NCBI GenBank assembly: GCA_029261355.1
Contig: JAJDBM010000010.1
Location: 124,001-188,000, forward strand
DNA length: 64,000 nucleotides
Direction: 5' to 3'
Source of the DNA: Nitrospirales bacterium
GTDB taxonomy: Bacteria; Nitrospirota; Nitrospiria; Nitrospirales; UBA8639
The notes beneath the pieces were generated by a model, which made no database searches, had not been told where the DNA came from, and was given only the letters and a program-made list of their open reading frames with translations. This document shows, one piece after another, positions 51,461 to 62,563 of the stretch. A program made the position numbers and the translations under genes. Numbering within the stretch: the stretch's first letter is position 1; the number at the start of each line of letters is the position of its first letter.

Positions 51461-54280
51461 CTAAAGCCCCTCTAAGATTTTTTCTTCTGAACGTTGGAGT
51501 AGCTCTTCAATTCTGCCTTCGATGTCCTTGGCGACTTGTAGACTCTTCAGTAGGGCTGGGATATTTTCTTCAACATTCAAATTGAAATGAATGCGCTTCC
51601 CGTTGTAGAGATCCGGGTTTTTCCCTTCAAGTTTAGTTGCGAGCAATAACCTTCCCGTGTGGTCGTAATCAGCTCCTATTGAGAGTTTGTCATAGTGGAA
51701 ATTGTTCAGTGCTTGCAAAACAACATTCATCTTGTCGCTCGTTTGCTTCAGCGTTTCGGCGGTCTCTTCTGCCGTTCGATATTGAATGATACCACCTGGA
51801 GCGCGAGCTGCAATGGTCCCATCGTGGACTTCAACCCCATTCTCTGTGAGGGTCACTGGAAATGTTCCGTCGAGTAGGCCAGTGCCATGAAGTCCCTCTT
51901 GTTGTTCGAGTTTGAGAATCTCATTAATATCGAGCGCTTGGGCATGGAGCGTTAATTGTTGCTTCGGTTGCGAAAGGTCGAAGACTAGATCATCACTGAA
52001 AATATTTCCGCCAAACATCTGAGCACTTAATGCGCTGATTTCTGCGCGAGGGATTGTCGTGTTTGGAATGGGATTTAAATGAATACGCATGGAAATATCG
52101 GATATATTCACGCCTGTTTCCAGCTTGTCGAGCATGAGAGTCATTGGGGTTGGCATTGACCATGTCTCTGTTCCAACGATGGTCATCGTGGTACTCAATC
52201 CATCAAAAATCATGTTCTCATAATGGCCTCCAAGGTTGTCGAGGTTCATGCTCGCCTTTGCCTTGGTAAGCGTGAATGGCTCTTCATCTGTATCCTCTGC
52301 GAGAGTCCAAAAGACTTCTGCTGTGCTTGATGCCTGACCGGCGGTGAGATCAAGTGGATATGGCCAAGGTTGTATATTGTCCCGAATATTAAATTCGGAT
52401 GATGCAAATGTGACTGGAGCTAGTTTTAGGTGAATGCTGCCATTTTTGCTCAGAAATTGTTGTTGCACTTTGCCATAGAGAGAGATCTGTTTGTCTGCTG
52501 TTTGTCCAAGCAGGTTGACTCGGAGAATCTGTGGATTTGCTGAAAATTGAAATTTCCAATTGGTTGTGGGCGGAGTGATGTCATTGATGGTGGTGTCGAT
52601 TCCTAACACGACAATTTTCCCAGCGGTTTCCCAAGAAGTTTGAGAGCCCTCTAATTCATCGATGGTGAGGTTGATTCTCTGAATCGTTAACGTCTTATCG
52701 CTCCATGTGATGTGTGGTGTATTGATCTTCAAGAAGAGCGGGCTCAATTCAAATTGGTGTGTTGCCAGTTCGTATTCGCCAGTCAATTTTTTGAGGAAAG
52801 TGAGATCAATTTTGGGGATGTGGAGTGCGTCGATAGGGAGTAAGGCGGTTTGTAGCGATGATTTTGGTGAGATCTCGACTGTCAGTTTTTCATTTCGCAG
52901 AGACAGGTCTCCTGAAAAATCCCATGTGACTTGTTGAACTGGAATGAGAGATTGACGTTGTGTCTCCAAGGTTCCAGACAACAGGAACTGCCCATGTGCC
53001 GCCAGGTCCTGAAGCGAGCGGCCGGTAAGATGATCAAGTGAAAAATTGATGGTGACAGGGAGATTCTTAATTGTATAGTCGCCCTGAATGAGGCCATCAA
53101 CCGTGAGTGATGGAGAGTCATCGGTTAACCGAATGCGGCTTGTTACTGGTTTAGCAATATTGAAAGAGAAACGATGATGATCCATTGGAATGATTGAACG
53201 CACTGATTCCGGTAATACAAGTGGATCAATCTCTAATTGGCTTGATACGTGTGAGCCTTTCGAAAGAACCCACGTGAGTTCGTCATGTGTGGCTGAAAAC
53301 GTGCTGGTCGCTTGTACGACGATGCCTTGAGCATATGGCTTAAGTTCTGTCATGGCAGCCTGAACCTGGAGTGTGCCGTCTATGGTCCCAACTTTTTCTT
53401 GTACGATTGTGTCCACCGAGATTTCGGGAGGAAGTGTGCCACGCCAGTCAGCGGTGATGGTGCCCGTTATCTGTGAAAGGTTACGATCGAGAGGAACGAA
53501 CAGTTCGACGAGTTTGGTGACATTTGGAATATCAATATTGAGAGAACCTTGTACTTGAATGTTTTCCTCTATGCGGGTGGTGTGAGAGGTAAAGTTGATG
53601 ACTGATGTTTGAGGGGAGGTTGGCGAAAGAATCGTAGCTTGTGCCTCTCCAATCGACTTGCCAGAGAGGCTGATGGTATAGGGTGGAATATGATCGCCTT
53701 GAATATTGACCTGACTGCTTATGCTTCCATGTCTTGTCTCTGCTGAGCCATGCACAAGTATGTGTTGCAACGGGTCGGTTCCATTGGAACGCTGGAGCGA
53801 GACTGTCCCTAGAATCAGCTGTTCGAACGGAGGCATGGGAAAGGGGGCAAGTAACTCGTCCACCGTTAGAGTCGGAGTTGGAGTGGAACCGGGTTTGTTC
53901 GTATTCTGGGTGAGAGATGGTTGAGGTGCGTCTGACGATTTGATGACAACTGTTCCTCCTCCAATGACGATTCGTTGTAATTGACCATTGATGAGCTCTG
54001 AAAGCTCATACTCAACCCCAATGTCATTCAATGTGACCTGATACCGTTCTCCAGATATTTCCTTGGTAAAAGCGACGACGTGGATGGGAAGAGACTGTGT
54101 GCTTGGATATCCCAGTCGAATGGTGATGTTTTGAAACCCTTGTTGAGCGAAGCCTTCTGTCACCAACGTGGTGGCAACAACCGGGAAACACCCGTATACT
54201 GCGATCGGTAATAGGGCAAAGCCAAAGAGCCACCATCGTAATGTCCCTCGATATTTTTTGCTGACAGTCTTAGAGGTCAT
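51461..54280 (-). CDS. ydbH: YdbH-like AsmA-superfamily intermembrane lipid-transport protein
   Basis: The 939-residue protein has an N-terminal membrane anchor (WWLFGFALLPIAVYGCFPVV). A very long region of alternating short beta strands, as in AsmA-like grooves, leads to a C-terminal helix (VEENIPALLKSLQVAKDIEGRIEELLQRSEEKILEGL). A conserved late block (LSAQMFGGNIFSDDLVFDLSQP, IAARAPGGIIQYRTAEETAE, NFHYDKLSIGADYDHTGRLLL) matches YdbH. It is a bit longer than E. coli YdbH (879 aa). With YnbE and YdbL it forms an envelope lipid-transport bridge. Confidence 0.85.
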   Translation of the reverse strand: MTSKTVSKKYRGTLRWWLFGFALLPIAVYGCFPVVATTLVTEGFAQQGFQNITIRLGYPSTQSLPIHVVAFTKEISGERYQVTLNDIGVEYELSELINGQLQRIVIGGGTVVIKSSDAPQPSLTQNTNKPGSTPTPTLTVDELLAPFPMPPFEQLILGTVSLQRSNGTDPLQHILVHGSAETRHGSISSQVNIQGDHIPPYTISLSGKSIGEAQATILSPTSPQTSVINFTSHTTRIEENIQVQGSLNIDIPNVTKLVELFVPLDRNLSQITGTITADWRGTLPPEISVDTIVQEKVGTIDGTLQVQAAMTELKPYAQGIVVQATSTFSATHDELTWVLSKGSHVSSQLEIDPLVLPESVRSIIPMDHHRFSFNIAKPVTSRIRLTDDSPSLTVDGLIQGDYTIKNLPVTINFSLDHLTGRSLQDLAAHGQFLLSGTLETQRQSLIPVQQVTWDFSGDLSLRNEKLTVEISPKSSLQTALLPIDALHIPKIDLTFLKKLTGEYELATHQFELSPLFLKINTPHITWSDKTLTIQRINLTIDELEGSQTSWETAGKIVVLGIDTTINDITPPTTNWKFQFSANPQILRVNLLGQTADKQISLYGKVQQQFLSKNGSIHLKLAPVTFASSEFNIRDNIQPWPYPLDLTAGQASSTAEVFWTLAEDTDEEPFTLTKAKASMNLDNLGGHYENMIFDGLSTTMTIVGTETWSMPTPMTLMLDKLETGVNISDISMRIHLNPIPNTTIPRAEISALSAQMFGGNIFSDDLVFDLSQPKQQLTLHAQALDINEILKLEQQEGLHGTGLLDGTFPVTLTENGVEVHDGTIAARAPGGIIQYRTAEETAETLKQTSDKMNVVLQALNNFHYDKLSIGADYDHTGRLLLATKLEGKNPDLYNGKRIHFNLNVEENIPALLKSLQVAKDIEGRIEELLQRSEEKILEGL

Positions 54281-54414
54281 GGCATCTCAGTCATATTCTT
54301 CAATAGAATATTTGTCTTCAGGGCGATTACGTTACTATCCATGTAGGCAATGACGGCATGATTCATCCGGGCGTCAAGATTAAACATAACGCTGATTATT
54401 AGAAAAGGAGCAAT

Positions 54415-56103
54415 ATGGACTCGGAACGTTCCTCAGATTCTACAGATTTTATTCGTATCATGATTGAACAAGATGTGCAGGAGGGGAAACATGGTGGCGT
54501 GGTGCATACGCGTTTTCCTCCAGAACCCAATGGTCATCTCCACATCGGCCATGCCAAATCTATCTGTTTGAACTTTGGTGTGGCAAAGGAGCAGCAAGGA
54601 CTGTGTAACTTACGATTCGATGATACCAATCCTAGCAAAGAAAATGTTGAGTATGTGACGTCAATTCAAGAAGATGTCACCTGGTTAGGGTTTGACTGGG
54701 GAGATCGGTTATTTCATGCTTCTGACTATTTTGAGCGTCTATATCTTTTGGCTGTCAAATTGATTCAAGATGGAAAGGCCTATGTGGACAGTGTCTCTGC
54801 TGATGAGATTCGTGCCAATCGAGGAACATTGACTGAGCCTGGGATAGCAAGTTCGCATCGCAGCCGTTCTATTGAAGAGAATCTTGATCTGTTTGCACGA
54901 ATGCGTGCCGGAGAGTTTGAAGATGGGGCCCATGTTCTTCGGGCGAAAATCGATATGGCGTCACCGAATATGAATTTTCGCGATCCAACATTCTATCGTA
55001 TTCGCCGACTGCCTCATTATCGAGCCGGAAGCAGTTGGAATATTTATCCGACATATGATTTTGCTCACCCGCTCTCGGATTCATTTGAAGGCATCACGCA
55101 TTCGTTATGTACCTTAGAGTTTCAAGACCACCGTCCTCTGTATGAGTGGTTGTTGCATGCTTGTGAGGTTGACTGTCATTCACAGCAAATAGAATTTGCC
55201 CGTCTGAACCTGAGTTATACCGTGATGAGTAAACGAAAGCTGCTTCAGCTTGTCGAAGAAGGCCATGTCGCTGGCTGGGACGATCCACGGTTGCCAACGA
55301 TTAAAGGGTTGCGTCGGCGAGGGTATACCCCAGAGTCGATTCGGAGTTTTTGTGAAGGTATTGGTGTGGCGAAGCGTGACGGCATGATTGAAATGGGAAA
55401 GCTTGAACATGCGATTCGTGAAGACCTGAATGTACGGGCTAATCGAGTGATGGCGGTATTGCGTCCCTTAAAAGTCATAATTGATAATTATCCTGAAGGG
55501 CAGGTCGAGGACATGAATGCCGTGAATAATCCTGGGAATCCTGACGCAGGGTCGCGAACGGTGCCCTTCTCGCGCGAGGTGTATATTGAGCAAGACGATT
55601 TTCAAGAGAACCCGCCAAAAAAGTTTTTCCGTATGACCCCAGGGCAGGAAGTGCGCCTCCGTTATGCCTATATTGTCCGATGTGAGAATGTGGTGAAAGA
55701 TGAACAGACTGGGGAAATCATTGAGGTGCATTGCACTTACGACCCTGAAACACGCAAAGGTCTGCCTCAAGCGGGAAGGAAAGTGAAAGGGACGATTCAT
55801 TGGGTCTCGGCGGCCCATGCCTTGCAAGCTGACGTTCGGCTCTATGCATCACTTTTTACTCAAGCCGATCCAATTGATGACAAAGGCGGAGACGATTTTC
55901 GTGCCTGTCTCAATCCAGAGTCGTTGCAGACTTTGACAATGTGCCAAGTAGAGCCTAGCCTCGTCGATTCCAGGACTGGGACACAGTATCAGTTTGAGCG
56001 ACAAGGATATTTCTGTGTCGATCCTGACTCAAGCTCAGACAAACTGGTGTTTAACCGAACCGTGGCCTTACGTGATTCTTGGGGGAAATTTGAGAAGAAG
56101 TAA
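54415..56103 (+). CDS. glnS: Glutaminyl-tRNA synthetase
   Basis: The ATG follows AAAAGGAG. The 562-residue class I enzyme has the [19 protein letters not shown] (HIGH) motif, [16 protein letters not shown] and the VMSKRKL (KMSKS) motif. Its anticodon-binding beta-barrels occupy the last 200 residues. It charges tRNA-Gln directly. In bacteria this enzyme typically reflects horizontal acquisition from eukaryotes, and genomes that carry it may lack or keep GatCAB. The length matches the family. Confidence 0.95.
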   Translation: MDSERSSDSTDFIRIMIEQDVQEGKHGGVVHTRFPPEPNGHLHIGHAKSICLNFGVAKEQQGLCNLRFDDTNPSKENVEYVTSIQEDVTWLGFDWGDRLFHASDYFERLYLLAVKLIQDGKAYVDSVSADEIRANRGTLTEPGIASSHRSRSIEENLDLFARMRAGEFEDGAHVLRAKIDMASPNMNFRDPTFYRIRRLPHYRAGSSWNIYPTYDFAHPLSDSFEGITHSLCTLEFQDHRPLYEWLLHACEVDCHSQQIEFARLNLSYTVMSKRKLLQLVEEGHVAGWDDPRLPTIKGLRRRGYTPESIRSFCEGIGVAKRDGMIEMGKLEHAIREDLNVRANRVMAVLRPLKVIIDNYPEGQVEDMNAVNNPGNPDAGSRTVPFSREVYIEQDDFQENPPKKFFRMTPGQEVRLRYAYIVRCENVVKDEQTGEIIEVHCTYDPETRKGLPQAGRKVKGTIHWVSAAHALQADVRLYASLFTQADPIDDKGGDDFRACLNPESLQTLTMCQVEPSLVDSRTGTQYQFERQGYFCVDPDSSSDKLVFNRTVALRDSWGKFEKK

Positions 56104-56349
56104 TGTCATATTTTTGACCTCGGATGTCAACATTCAATCAGATACGAGGGGTATCTCATTGGATACAGGCAGAAAAGTCTTTCTGAACGCTGCCAAAATT
56201 CCTTTGGGTTCACACAACTCCTTGTTTTAAGAAGGAAACTTTTTTGTGTCACTGTTGCTGAAGGACGATTCCCCCTGTGGCATTGCACTTGCTGCTTCAG
56301 GAGAATAGGAACCATTTGGATCCTCTATATCTTGAGAAAGGCCTTGGCC

Positions 56350-56601
56350 ATGCGAAACTTACTCGTTCAAAAAGAAAACCTCTCGCCTCTCGGACATCAA
56401 TTGGGTCCGCAAGATGACGAGAAGAGTCGCGTTCTTGGAATGGCGCTTGGACTTGACAGAAAACACCGATATGAAAAAATGGTAGAACGTATTTATGGTG
56501 AGTCTGACGCTGCAAATCGCTTACTATTGAAGACCCTCTGTCTGTCAGCAATTGATGATATAACGGATAATCTTTCTGCCAGGTCTTGTACGAAAGATTA
56601 A
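56350..56601 (+). CDS. Possible small protein, unknown
   Basis: From ATG 56350 an 83-residue frame starts MRNLLVQKENLSPLGHQLG and contains a helix-rich, charged region (KSRVLGMALGLDRKHRYEKMVERIYG), without a signal peptide or named motif. The ribosome site is weak (GAAAGG). It is a candidate only; the flanking 250 bp on the left and 350 bp on the right hold no other gene. Confidence 0.3.
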   Translation: MRNLLVQKENLSPLGHQLGPQDDEKSRVLGMALGLDRKHRYEKMVERIYGESDAANRLLLKTLCLSAIDDITDNLSARSCTKD

Positions 56602-56947
56602 CGACATCATAGAGAATCAATCAGGCATCTTTGTGATCACATTGTGTACCGATGGGAAATTTCATTTCAGTATTCCAGTTCTGGACTTCTTTTCAATCTT
56701 ACTAGGAACATTTCTTGGTAAGACTTCAATCAGATTCTTGGGTCTGTCTTCTTGTGCTTTTCGCTTTTTGGCGAAAGGCAAGGAATCTGCTCACGGCTTC
56801 ATCTCCCGCTGATTCGTTTCTTTCTCTCCTAGATTTCTTTTTAAAAGATTACCGATGCAGGTCAGGATTATTTGCCAACTTCCTTGGCAACTTCTCTCTG
56901 GGTGGTATGAGAGGGAAGCGGTCAATGGTCATTCTATGGAAATGGGT

Positions 56948-58768
56948 ATGAACCCTTTTGTTCGTCACAGATGGGTGTTGATTATCATTCTCCTCATGAC
57001 ATTCAACGAGGGGTGTGGCAGGCAAACACGAATTGATGAAGATAAGTCAGCCGTCGTCACTCACGAGGTAACTTCGATCATTCCTCCTGCCATAGGGGCA
57101 AGGGAGGACAATCCATTATCATCTCAATCTGATGATGGCCAAGCAACGATCGAAGATTCACGATCTGTGGAACAGGAAATTTCTGTTTTTCCGAATGTGA
57201 AAAATATTCAGGTTGAGAAGCAAGAACCTTTGATTGAGCCAATGTCAGCACAGAACGAAAGTCTGAGTAAAGAAATCGTTCTTGAGCATGAATCCTTTCA
57301 AGAGGCTCGACCAGTTGTACCTGATGAAACGAATGCGGATTTTGAGAATTTGCAATCCTGGGTAATGAACCTGCCCATACCCTCATCGAATAAGAGGACG
57401 TTAGCAATTGAGCCAGAAGTGAGTTCGGATCAGAATTCCGAATCATCTCAGGTGAATGAAGAGGTCAATGTTCTTCCTGGTCCTGCATCAAAAGCTGATC
57501 CAGAATCGTATAAGGATGAACCGCTACGTCTTTATCGTGTGAATAAACAAGCAACGCGATCTATAGCCTCTGACATCAATGAAGTTTCTCAAGTGCCTTT
57601 TCCTGGGTTCGAGGCAATCGCGATTCCAGTATTCCCAAATGAGCATGAGTTGGAGGAAGAGTCAGGTGAACCTCCAGTGAAGGCCTTAGTCATTGCTCTC
57701 GATGCAGAGTCGAATGTCGTTTCATCTGCTGAAATGGAGCCTGATGAATTACTAGAGACTCAAAAGGACGTATGGTTAGTTCCAGATGACATACAAAGTA
57801 CAGGGTTGGAGGATAAGCCATCGCAGGAGATGGATTTATCATTGCCTGCCCCGGTGTTCTTACCACCACTTCCAAAAGTCTCGTTAGAAAAGATTTCTGA
57901 AGTTTCTCGTGGTCCTGAACGGAAAGAGACTTCTTTCAGTGATCCTGGAATGACTCAAGAGGAAAAAGTTGTTGTGCCTATGAAATTACAAGGGGCATCG
58001 TATTTTTCTGTGCCGAAGGAAGCTTCGAGCAGTGGGGAAGAGGGGGTGGGTAATTCTCGAGAATCCGATGTGATTCCTACGCGGAATAGACGTATCGAGA
58101 ATGACAAGTCAGAAAAAACTCCTGTCATTCAGCCAGCTCTGGTTCCTGAGCATGCGGTGAACGTACAACCTTCCGAAGCAGAGCTTGGGAGGAGTTCTCA
58201 GTCATTATCGGCCATGATTCAGGAGTTAGAGGAAAAGCCTCAACACTTGGTTTATCAAGGTACCTCTCGATCTATCAACGGTCTTATGGTTTGTCAGCAG
58301 GGGCGAGAGCAACTGGCACGTCACCAATATCAAGAAGCGATGGTCTTGTTTTCAGAATCGATTCAAGCTTTTCAAGCTAAGAAAGTACGGGATGATGAAG
58401 TCTACGAATTGCAGGATTGTTATCGACAACGGGCGTATGTCCATCTTCAGCTGAAGGCTCCGAAGCAAGCATTGTCTGATATCACTCATGTTCTCCACGG
58501 GGTACAGTCAGGCAATAGTGACCGAAGTCAGGATGTGTTTTTTCGCGGGCGTCTCTACGCGATCATGTATGACTCTCAGAACGCGATCGATGATTTATCC
58601 CTGGCATTGGAGTTAGGCCTTCAGACAAAAGATCAAGCCTATGCCTATTATCTGCGAGGTCTTTCCCACCTTCGATTACAGCATATTGATCCAGGACTCA
58701 GAGATGTAAGTGAAGGGTGTCGTCAAAATTTCCCTGAAGCCTGTCAATTATTGGAGCAAATTCTGTAA
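56948..58768 (+). CDS. Acidic lipoprotein with C-terminal TPR repeats
   Basis: From ATG 56948 the product has a signal (VLIIILLMTFNEGC) with a cysteine as possible lipid site; starts at 56936 or 56942 are equally possible. The middle 400 residues are unstructured and rich in Glu, Ser, Pro and Val (for example VEQEISVFPNVKNIQVEKQE). The last 130 residues contain three TPR-like helix pairs (GREQLARHQYQEAMVLFSES, YRQRAYVHLQLKAPKQALSD, AYYLRGLSHLRLQHIDPGLRD). It may be a surface scaffold. No close neighbour in the same operon is visible. Confidence 0.72.
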   Translation: MNPFVRHRWVLIIILLMTFNEGCGRQTRIDEDKSAVVTHEVTSIIPPAIGAREDNPLSSQSDDGQATIEDSRSVEQEISVFPNVKNIQVEKQEPLIEPMSAQNESLSKEIVLEHESFQEARPVVPDETNADFENLQSWVMNLPIPSSNKRTLAIEPEVSSDQNSESSQVNEEVNVLPGPASKADPESYKDEPLRLYRVNKQATRSIASDINEVSQVPFPGFEAIAIPVFPNEHELEEESGEPPVKALVIALDAESNVVSSAEMEPDELLETQKDVWLVPDDIQSTGLEDKPSQEMDLSLPAPVFLPPLPKVSLEKISEVSRGPERKETSFSDPGMTQEEKVVVPMKLQGASYFSVPKEASSSGEEGVGNSRESDVIPTRNRRIENDKSEKTPVIQPALVPEHAVNVQPSEAELGRSSQSLSAMIQELEEKPQHLVYQGTSRSINGLMVCQQGREQLARHQYQEAMVLFSESIQAFQAKKVRDDEVYELQDCYRQRAYVHLQLKAPKQALSDITHVLHGVQSGNSDRSQDVFFRGRLYAIMYDSQNAIDDLSLALELGLQTKDQAYAYYLRGLSHLRLQHIDPGLRDVSEGCRQNFPEACQLLEQIL

Positions 58769-59220
58769 CGTATTCATTTTCGAAGAAAACGTCTGTGGCG
58801 ATCATGGGTAAAATATGCTTTCTAGGTGGGAATTTTCTGTAATGAGGTTGGATCAAGGCCATCTACCAATAGTCGGTGTAAGCAGTGAGCTTTTTTGTTT
58901 TTTACGAGACATTCCTTCCGTTCGTATGAATGGGTCGTTGAGTGTCGCTCGTTGTTTTCTTATAAAATCATGGGTTAGGAGTTTCTTTGATATGACAATC
59001 TCTTTATGGTTATAGAAAGGCAAACTTCTCCTATGTTGGGCACAAATTATGCTGTATTTTTTACTAATATGAAAGGAATATATTTCTATTATTTCCTGTG
59101 TACAAAACCCTGCCTATGTGTTTACAATTACAGATAAGATAGTGAGATTGCTTGGTTTAAGCCATGAACGACTTCTACCGAATAGACCAAGTAAGATGAT
59201 GAGATCGAAAGGCTTACACA
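58769..59220. other. Gene-free stretch
   Basis: About 450 bp, A+T-rich in the second half, without a supported gene. A 66-codon frame at 58815 lacks a ribosome site. Promoter elements for the following miniprotein may lie near 59130-59200. Confidence 0.35.
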
Positions 59221-59349
59221 ATGCTTAGTAAAATTACATTTGTCATGGTGATGATGTTCTTAGCATGTTTTGTGGTTATGCTTTCATGGTTTGGTTGGTT
59301 GACGGGATATTCCTGGTCTCGTCGAAAAGATAACCTTCATCACACCTAA
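59221..59349 (+). CDS. Single-span membrane miniprotein
   Basis: The 42-residue frame (MLSKITFVMVMMFLACFVVM, then a LSWFGWLTGYSW turn and a basic RRKDNLHH tail) reads as one N-terminal membrane helix followed by a positively charged cytoplasmic end. A GAAAGG site lies nine nt upstream. It is too short for most gene finders. Similar miniproteins serve as subunits of membrane complexes, but no partner is visible in this window, so the role is open. Confidence 0.5.
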   Translation: MLSKITFVMVMMFLACFVVMLSWFGWLTGYSWSRRKDNLHHT

Positions 59350-59719
59350 GATCTTGAATCTAACTCAACTTCTTCCTCGTCATGCTTGGAAATAGAGGTT
59401 CTCTGTCGTGTATTTAGGTTTTCTTCTTTTCGCTCCCCTTTAACTCCTCTGTGTGTTTCTTTGGTCCAACTCCTTTTCTCGGTTTGGTTCTTTTGCTTTC
59501 TTCTCAAACATTTCTAACTCCATTAGGAATGTGCTGGTTGATTCTTAATTTATGTGAGAAATGGTGTGTGAAGAAATGCGTCTAACTCGCAAAAAATTTG
59601 GTGCGAGTGCAGTAAAATATAGAGATCAACAACATCATACAAATGTAAAGAATATGAAGAAATATCCGATATAGATAGTAGGACTGTGCAATGCTGAATC
59701 TATATTTCCAGCCAATACT
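59350..59719. other. Gene-free stretch before the BrxC/BrxD-like ATPase gene
   Basis: About 370 bp, A+T-rich and without a gene. The promoter of the downstream ATPase gene presumably lies in the last 120 bp. Confidence 0.35.
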
Positions 59720-59749
59720 GTGGTGGAGGAAGGGTATGACGTATCGCTT

Positions 59750-62254
59750 ATGAGTAATCTTATTGACGCATTAAACCGATTGCAAACACTGCGGTCTGAT
59801 GATGATACCTCGGAATTAGATTCATTGCAGAGTACGACGGATGATTTCCCAGAGGTCAGCATGTCGGAGGAAAGCGACATGCCGCTCACGAGTCCTGTCG
59901 ACACTCACGAGTTGACTCAGACCGAACAAAGTCCTGAGTCTTTTGTGGCTCTTCCTAGCACGGCTTGGTTAGAGATTGTGCGGAAGGAGTATTTGCAAAG
60001 TTATGTGCGTGACGGTGGCGGTGCCGTAAAGTTTGTGGTGTTGCCTGATGCCGAGAGTCAAGGCTCACTCACCAATTCATTAGGCGAAGATGCTCGTCAG
60101 GATAATTTTGTGTTTACGAAGGTGGATGCGCGGTATACCAAAGTCCATATGGTGGATCGCTTGTTTCATAAAATTGCGAAACAGTTAGATTGGGATGAAT
60201 TGGCCTATCACTATGTTGTGCGATTGCTTATGGAGCATAGTTATCAAATACCTGCTGAACGAAAAGAATTCACGCTGCATCACGTGGCTGCGCTCAATGA
60301 ACGAAAGGAACCGCTGTTGCGACGTGATCTGCAAACTTGGCTAGAAGAGACGATTGAAGGTGATGCGAATCTTTGTCGAGAATTTCGGATGGCGGTCATC
60401 AGGTTATGTTTGGCACAACTTGAAAGTGGAGAATCGGATCGTGTGTTGGGTAATGCGGTGAAAGATTGGCTGTGTGGAGACCTTCGATTGATTTCAGGAG
60501 TCAAAAAAGCTCTCATTTTTCAAAAAGTTGCTCGACATAACGCACGGTATTTACTTTCGTCTTTGACGCATTGGCTCAGACTCGCTGGGAAAAGTGGGCT
60601 CATCGTGACATTGGATATTTCACGATATCTGGAACCTAAACGTCCGACAGAGCCGGATCGAACATTTTATTATAGTTCCACGTCCGTTCTGGATTTATAC
60701 GATATGCTCCGTCAATTTATTGATACGGCTCATGAGTTAGAAGGATTTATGATGGTGGTACTCACGCCACCAGAATTTTTGACTGATGCCAGGCGTGGAG
60801 TTGATAGATATGAAGCGTTGAAGCACCGTATCTGTGATGATGTGCGCGACAAACGTCGTCAAAATCCCCTAGTGCCACTTGTTCGATTATCGCCTTCATC
60901 TTCTTCTGGACAATCGTGTGAGAGGGGGGATTCGGTGGCAACAGAAACGGACGAGGAAGCATTAATGGCCCGACGTGTCATCGAAGGCTTACGTGCAGGT
61001 GTGCCAAATGGGTATGTAGTGAAATCCTTGGGGTGTCCACAAGGGGAGATTGAGTGGCGTTTTCGTCGATTATTGGAAGGGACTCAGCAAAATATATCGA
61101 CCGGAGATTGTTCTAAGGGGCTTATTGTGGAAGGGAGTTTTGGGAGTGGAAAGTCCCATGTCTTGGAATATCTTCAAACGGTGGCATTGGAAGCCAACTA
61201 TATTTGTAGTCGTGTCGTGATAAGTAAAGAGACACCTCTGTATCATCCCGTTCGAATGTTTCATGCTGCCATTGAATCGGCAGTCATTCCGAATAAAAAG
61301 GGAGAGGTGCTCGAAGAGATTGCGAGTCAATGTGATGCGTGGGATCCTAAGTATAAAAGCTTTGCGACATGGGTGAATAGTCAAGACAGCGGAATGGATC
61401 CACGTTTTGCCGCAAGCCTCTTTCTTCATGAACGCATGGGGAGCGACCAAGAGCTGGGCTATCGGATGGCACGTTTTTGGACTGGAGACCCATTGGGAGT
61501 AGGTGAATTAAAAAAGTACTTAAAAGAATGTGGCATTGCCGGGAAATATAGCTTTGGGAAAATTTCACAGATGGAGTTAGCCACTCAACGATTTCAGTTT
61601 GCCTCTCGATTGATGCAAGCGGCTGGATATGCTGGGTGGATGATTCTCATTGATGAAGTTGAGGTTATTGGTCGCTATTCGATTAATCAGCGGACAAAAT
61701 CGTATGCCGAGCTTGCCCGTTTGGTGGGAGGCCAGGATACGATCAGTTACCCAGGTGTCGGAGTGGTGGTGGCATTGACTGATGATTTCCAGACAGAGGT
61801 GCTTGAAGGCAAAGGTGATATGGTGAATATTCCCAAACGTCTCCAGGCGGATTCCTCAGAAATCAATGTGCGACTTTCCGAGCAAGCTGAAATGGGGATG
61901 AAATTAGTTGAATCTCGAAGGATTCCAATTGAAGAGCCAAGCGAAGCATTGATACAACAAACGTATGAAACGATCCGTTCGCTTCATGTCAAAGCTCATC
62001 ATTGGCGGGATTGGGATCATTCTGCCATTATGCCCACGCTGGAGGTTATTCCAGGGACACGTATGCGAGAGTACGTCAAGAGCTGGATTACCGCGTTGGA
62101 TTTAAAGCGTTTGTCCCCGGAGGAAGACGTCGACATTGAAGTGGAGAAAGTTAAACCGCATTATGAAGAAGATCGTGCTCTTGTAGCAGTGACGTCAGAG
62201 TCGACATCTTATTCAGAGAGTGACCTACCTGACGATCTGTTAGACGGTGAGTAA
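59750..62254 (+). CDS. DUF2791/BrxC-BrxD-like double-ATPase protein
   Basis: The start is ATG 59750 (GTG 59720 is possible; numbering here is from 59720, 844 residues). An N-terminal half (about 80-390) resembles an ATPase without Walker A, with a Walker B-like strand GLIVTLDISRYLEP. The second half has Walker A GSFGSGKSH (472-480) and Walker B MILIDEVEVIGRY (641-653), then VGVVVALTDDF. This second half matches the BrxC/BrxD/DUF2791 class of P-loop proteins found in BREX and related anti-phage loci. No BREX methylase or PglZ gene is visible in the window. The next gene is a membrane protein, so the defence link is only a hint. Confidence 0.8.
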   Translation: MSNLIDALNRLQTLRSDDDTSELDSLQSTTDDFPEVSMSEESDMPLTSPVDTHELTQTEQSPESFVALPSTAWLEIVRKEYLQSYVRDGGGAVKFVVLPDAESQGSLTNSLGEDARQDNFVFTKVDARYTKVHMVDRLFHKIAKQLDWDELAYHYVVRLLMEHSYQIPAERKEFTLHHVAALNERKEPLLRRDLQTWLEETIEGDANLCREFRMAVIRLCLAQLESGESDRVLGNAVKDWLCGDLRLISGVKKALIFQKVARHNARYLLSSLTHWLRLAGKSGLIVTLDISRYLEPKRPTEPDRTFYYSSTSVLDLYDMLRQFIDTAHELEGFMMVVLTPPEFLTDARRGVDRYEALKHRICDDVRDKRRQNPLVPLVRLSPSSSSGQSCERGDSVATETDEEALMARRVIEGLRAGVPNGYVVKSLGCPQGEIEWRFRRLLEGTQQNISTGDCSKGLIVEGSFGSGKSHVLEYLQTVALEANYICSRVVISKETPLYHPVRMFHAAIESAVIPNKKGEVLEEIASQCDAWDPKYKSFATWVNSQDSGMDPRFAASLFLHERMGSDQELGYRMARFWTGDPLGVGELKKYLKECGIAGKYSFGKISQMELATQRFQFASRLMQAAGYAGWMILIDEVEVIGRYSINQRTKSYAELARLVGGQDTISYPGVGVVVALTDDFQTEVLEGKGDMVNIPKRLQADSSEINVRLSEQAEMGMKLVESRRIPIEEPSEALIQQTYETIRSLHVKAHHWRDWDHSAIMPTLEVIPGTRMREYVKSWITALDLKRLSPEEDVDIEVEKVKPHYEEDRALVAVTSESTSYSESDLPDDLLDGE

Positions 62255-62563
62255 CGGTTTTTCGCATTCTGATTTCGGTCTCGGATGATTCGCGGAGACC
62301 AAGGGGTTAGTGGTATTCTGCACCCAGGAACCATGAATGCGGAACGGTGTCAGAGGGTCGAGACCCCACTTCGTCAATATCACAATCCGAGTGTTTCCTA
62401 AGCATTGCATTAACGTTTTCTGTTTTTTTTGAAGGACTGTGTCTGTGCGGGACATTCCCGTCACAGTGACGATTCCGCTATCTGCAGCCTACCTGTTGGT
62501 ATTCCTTTCAACGGTAAGAAGTTCTGCGCTGGTGTATCCAGGGAAAGATGTGTTGTGTAATTG

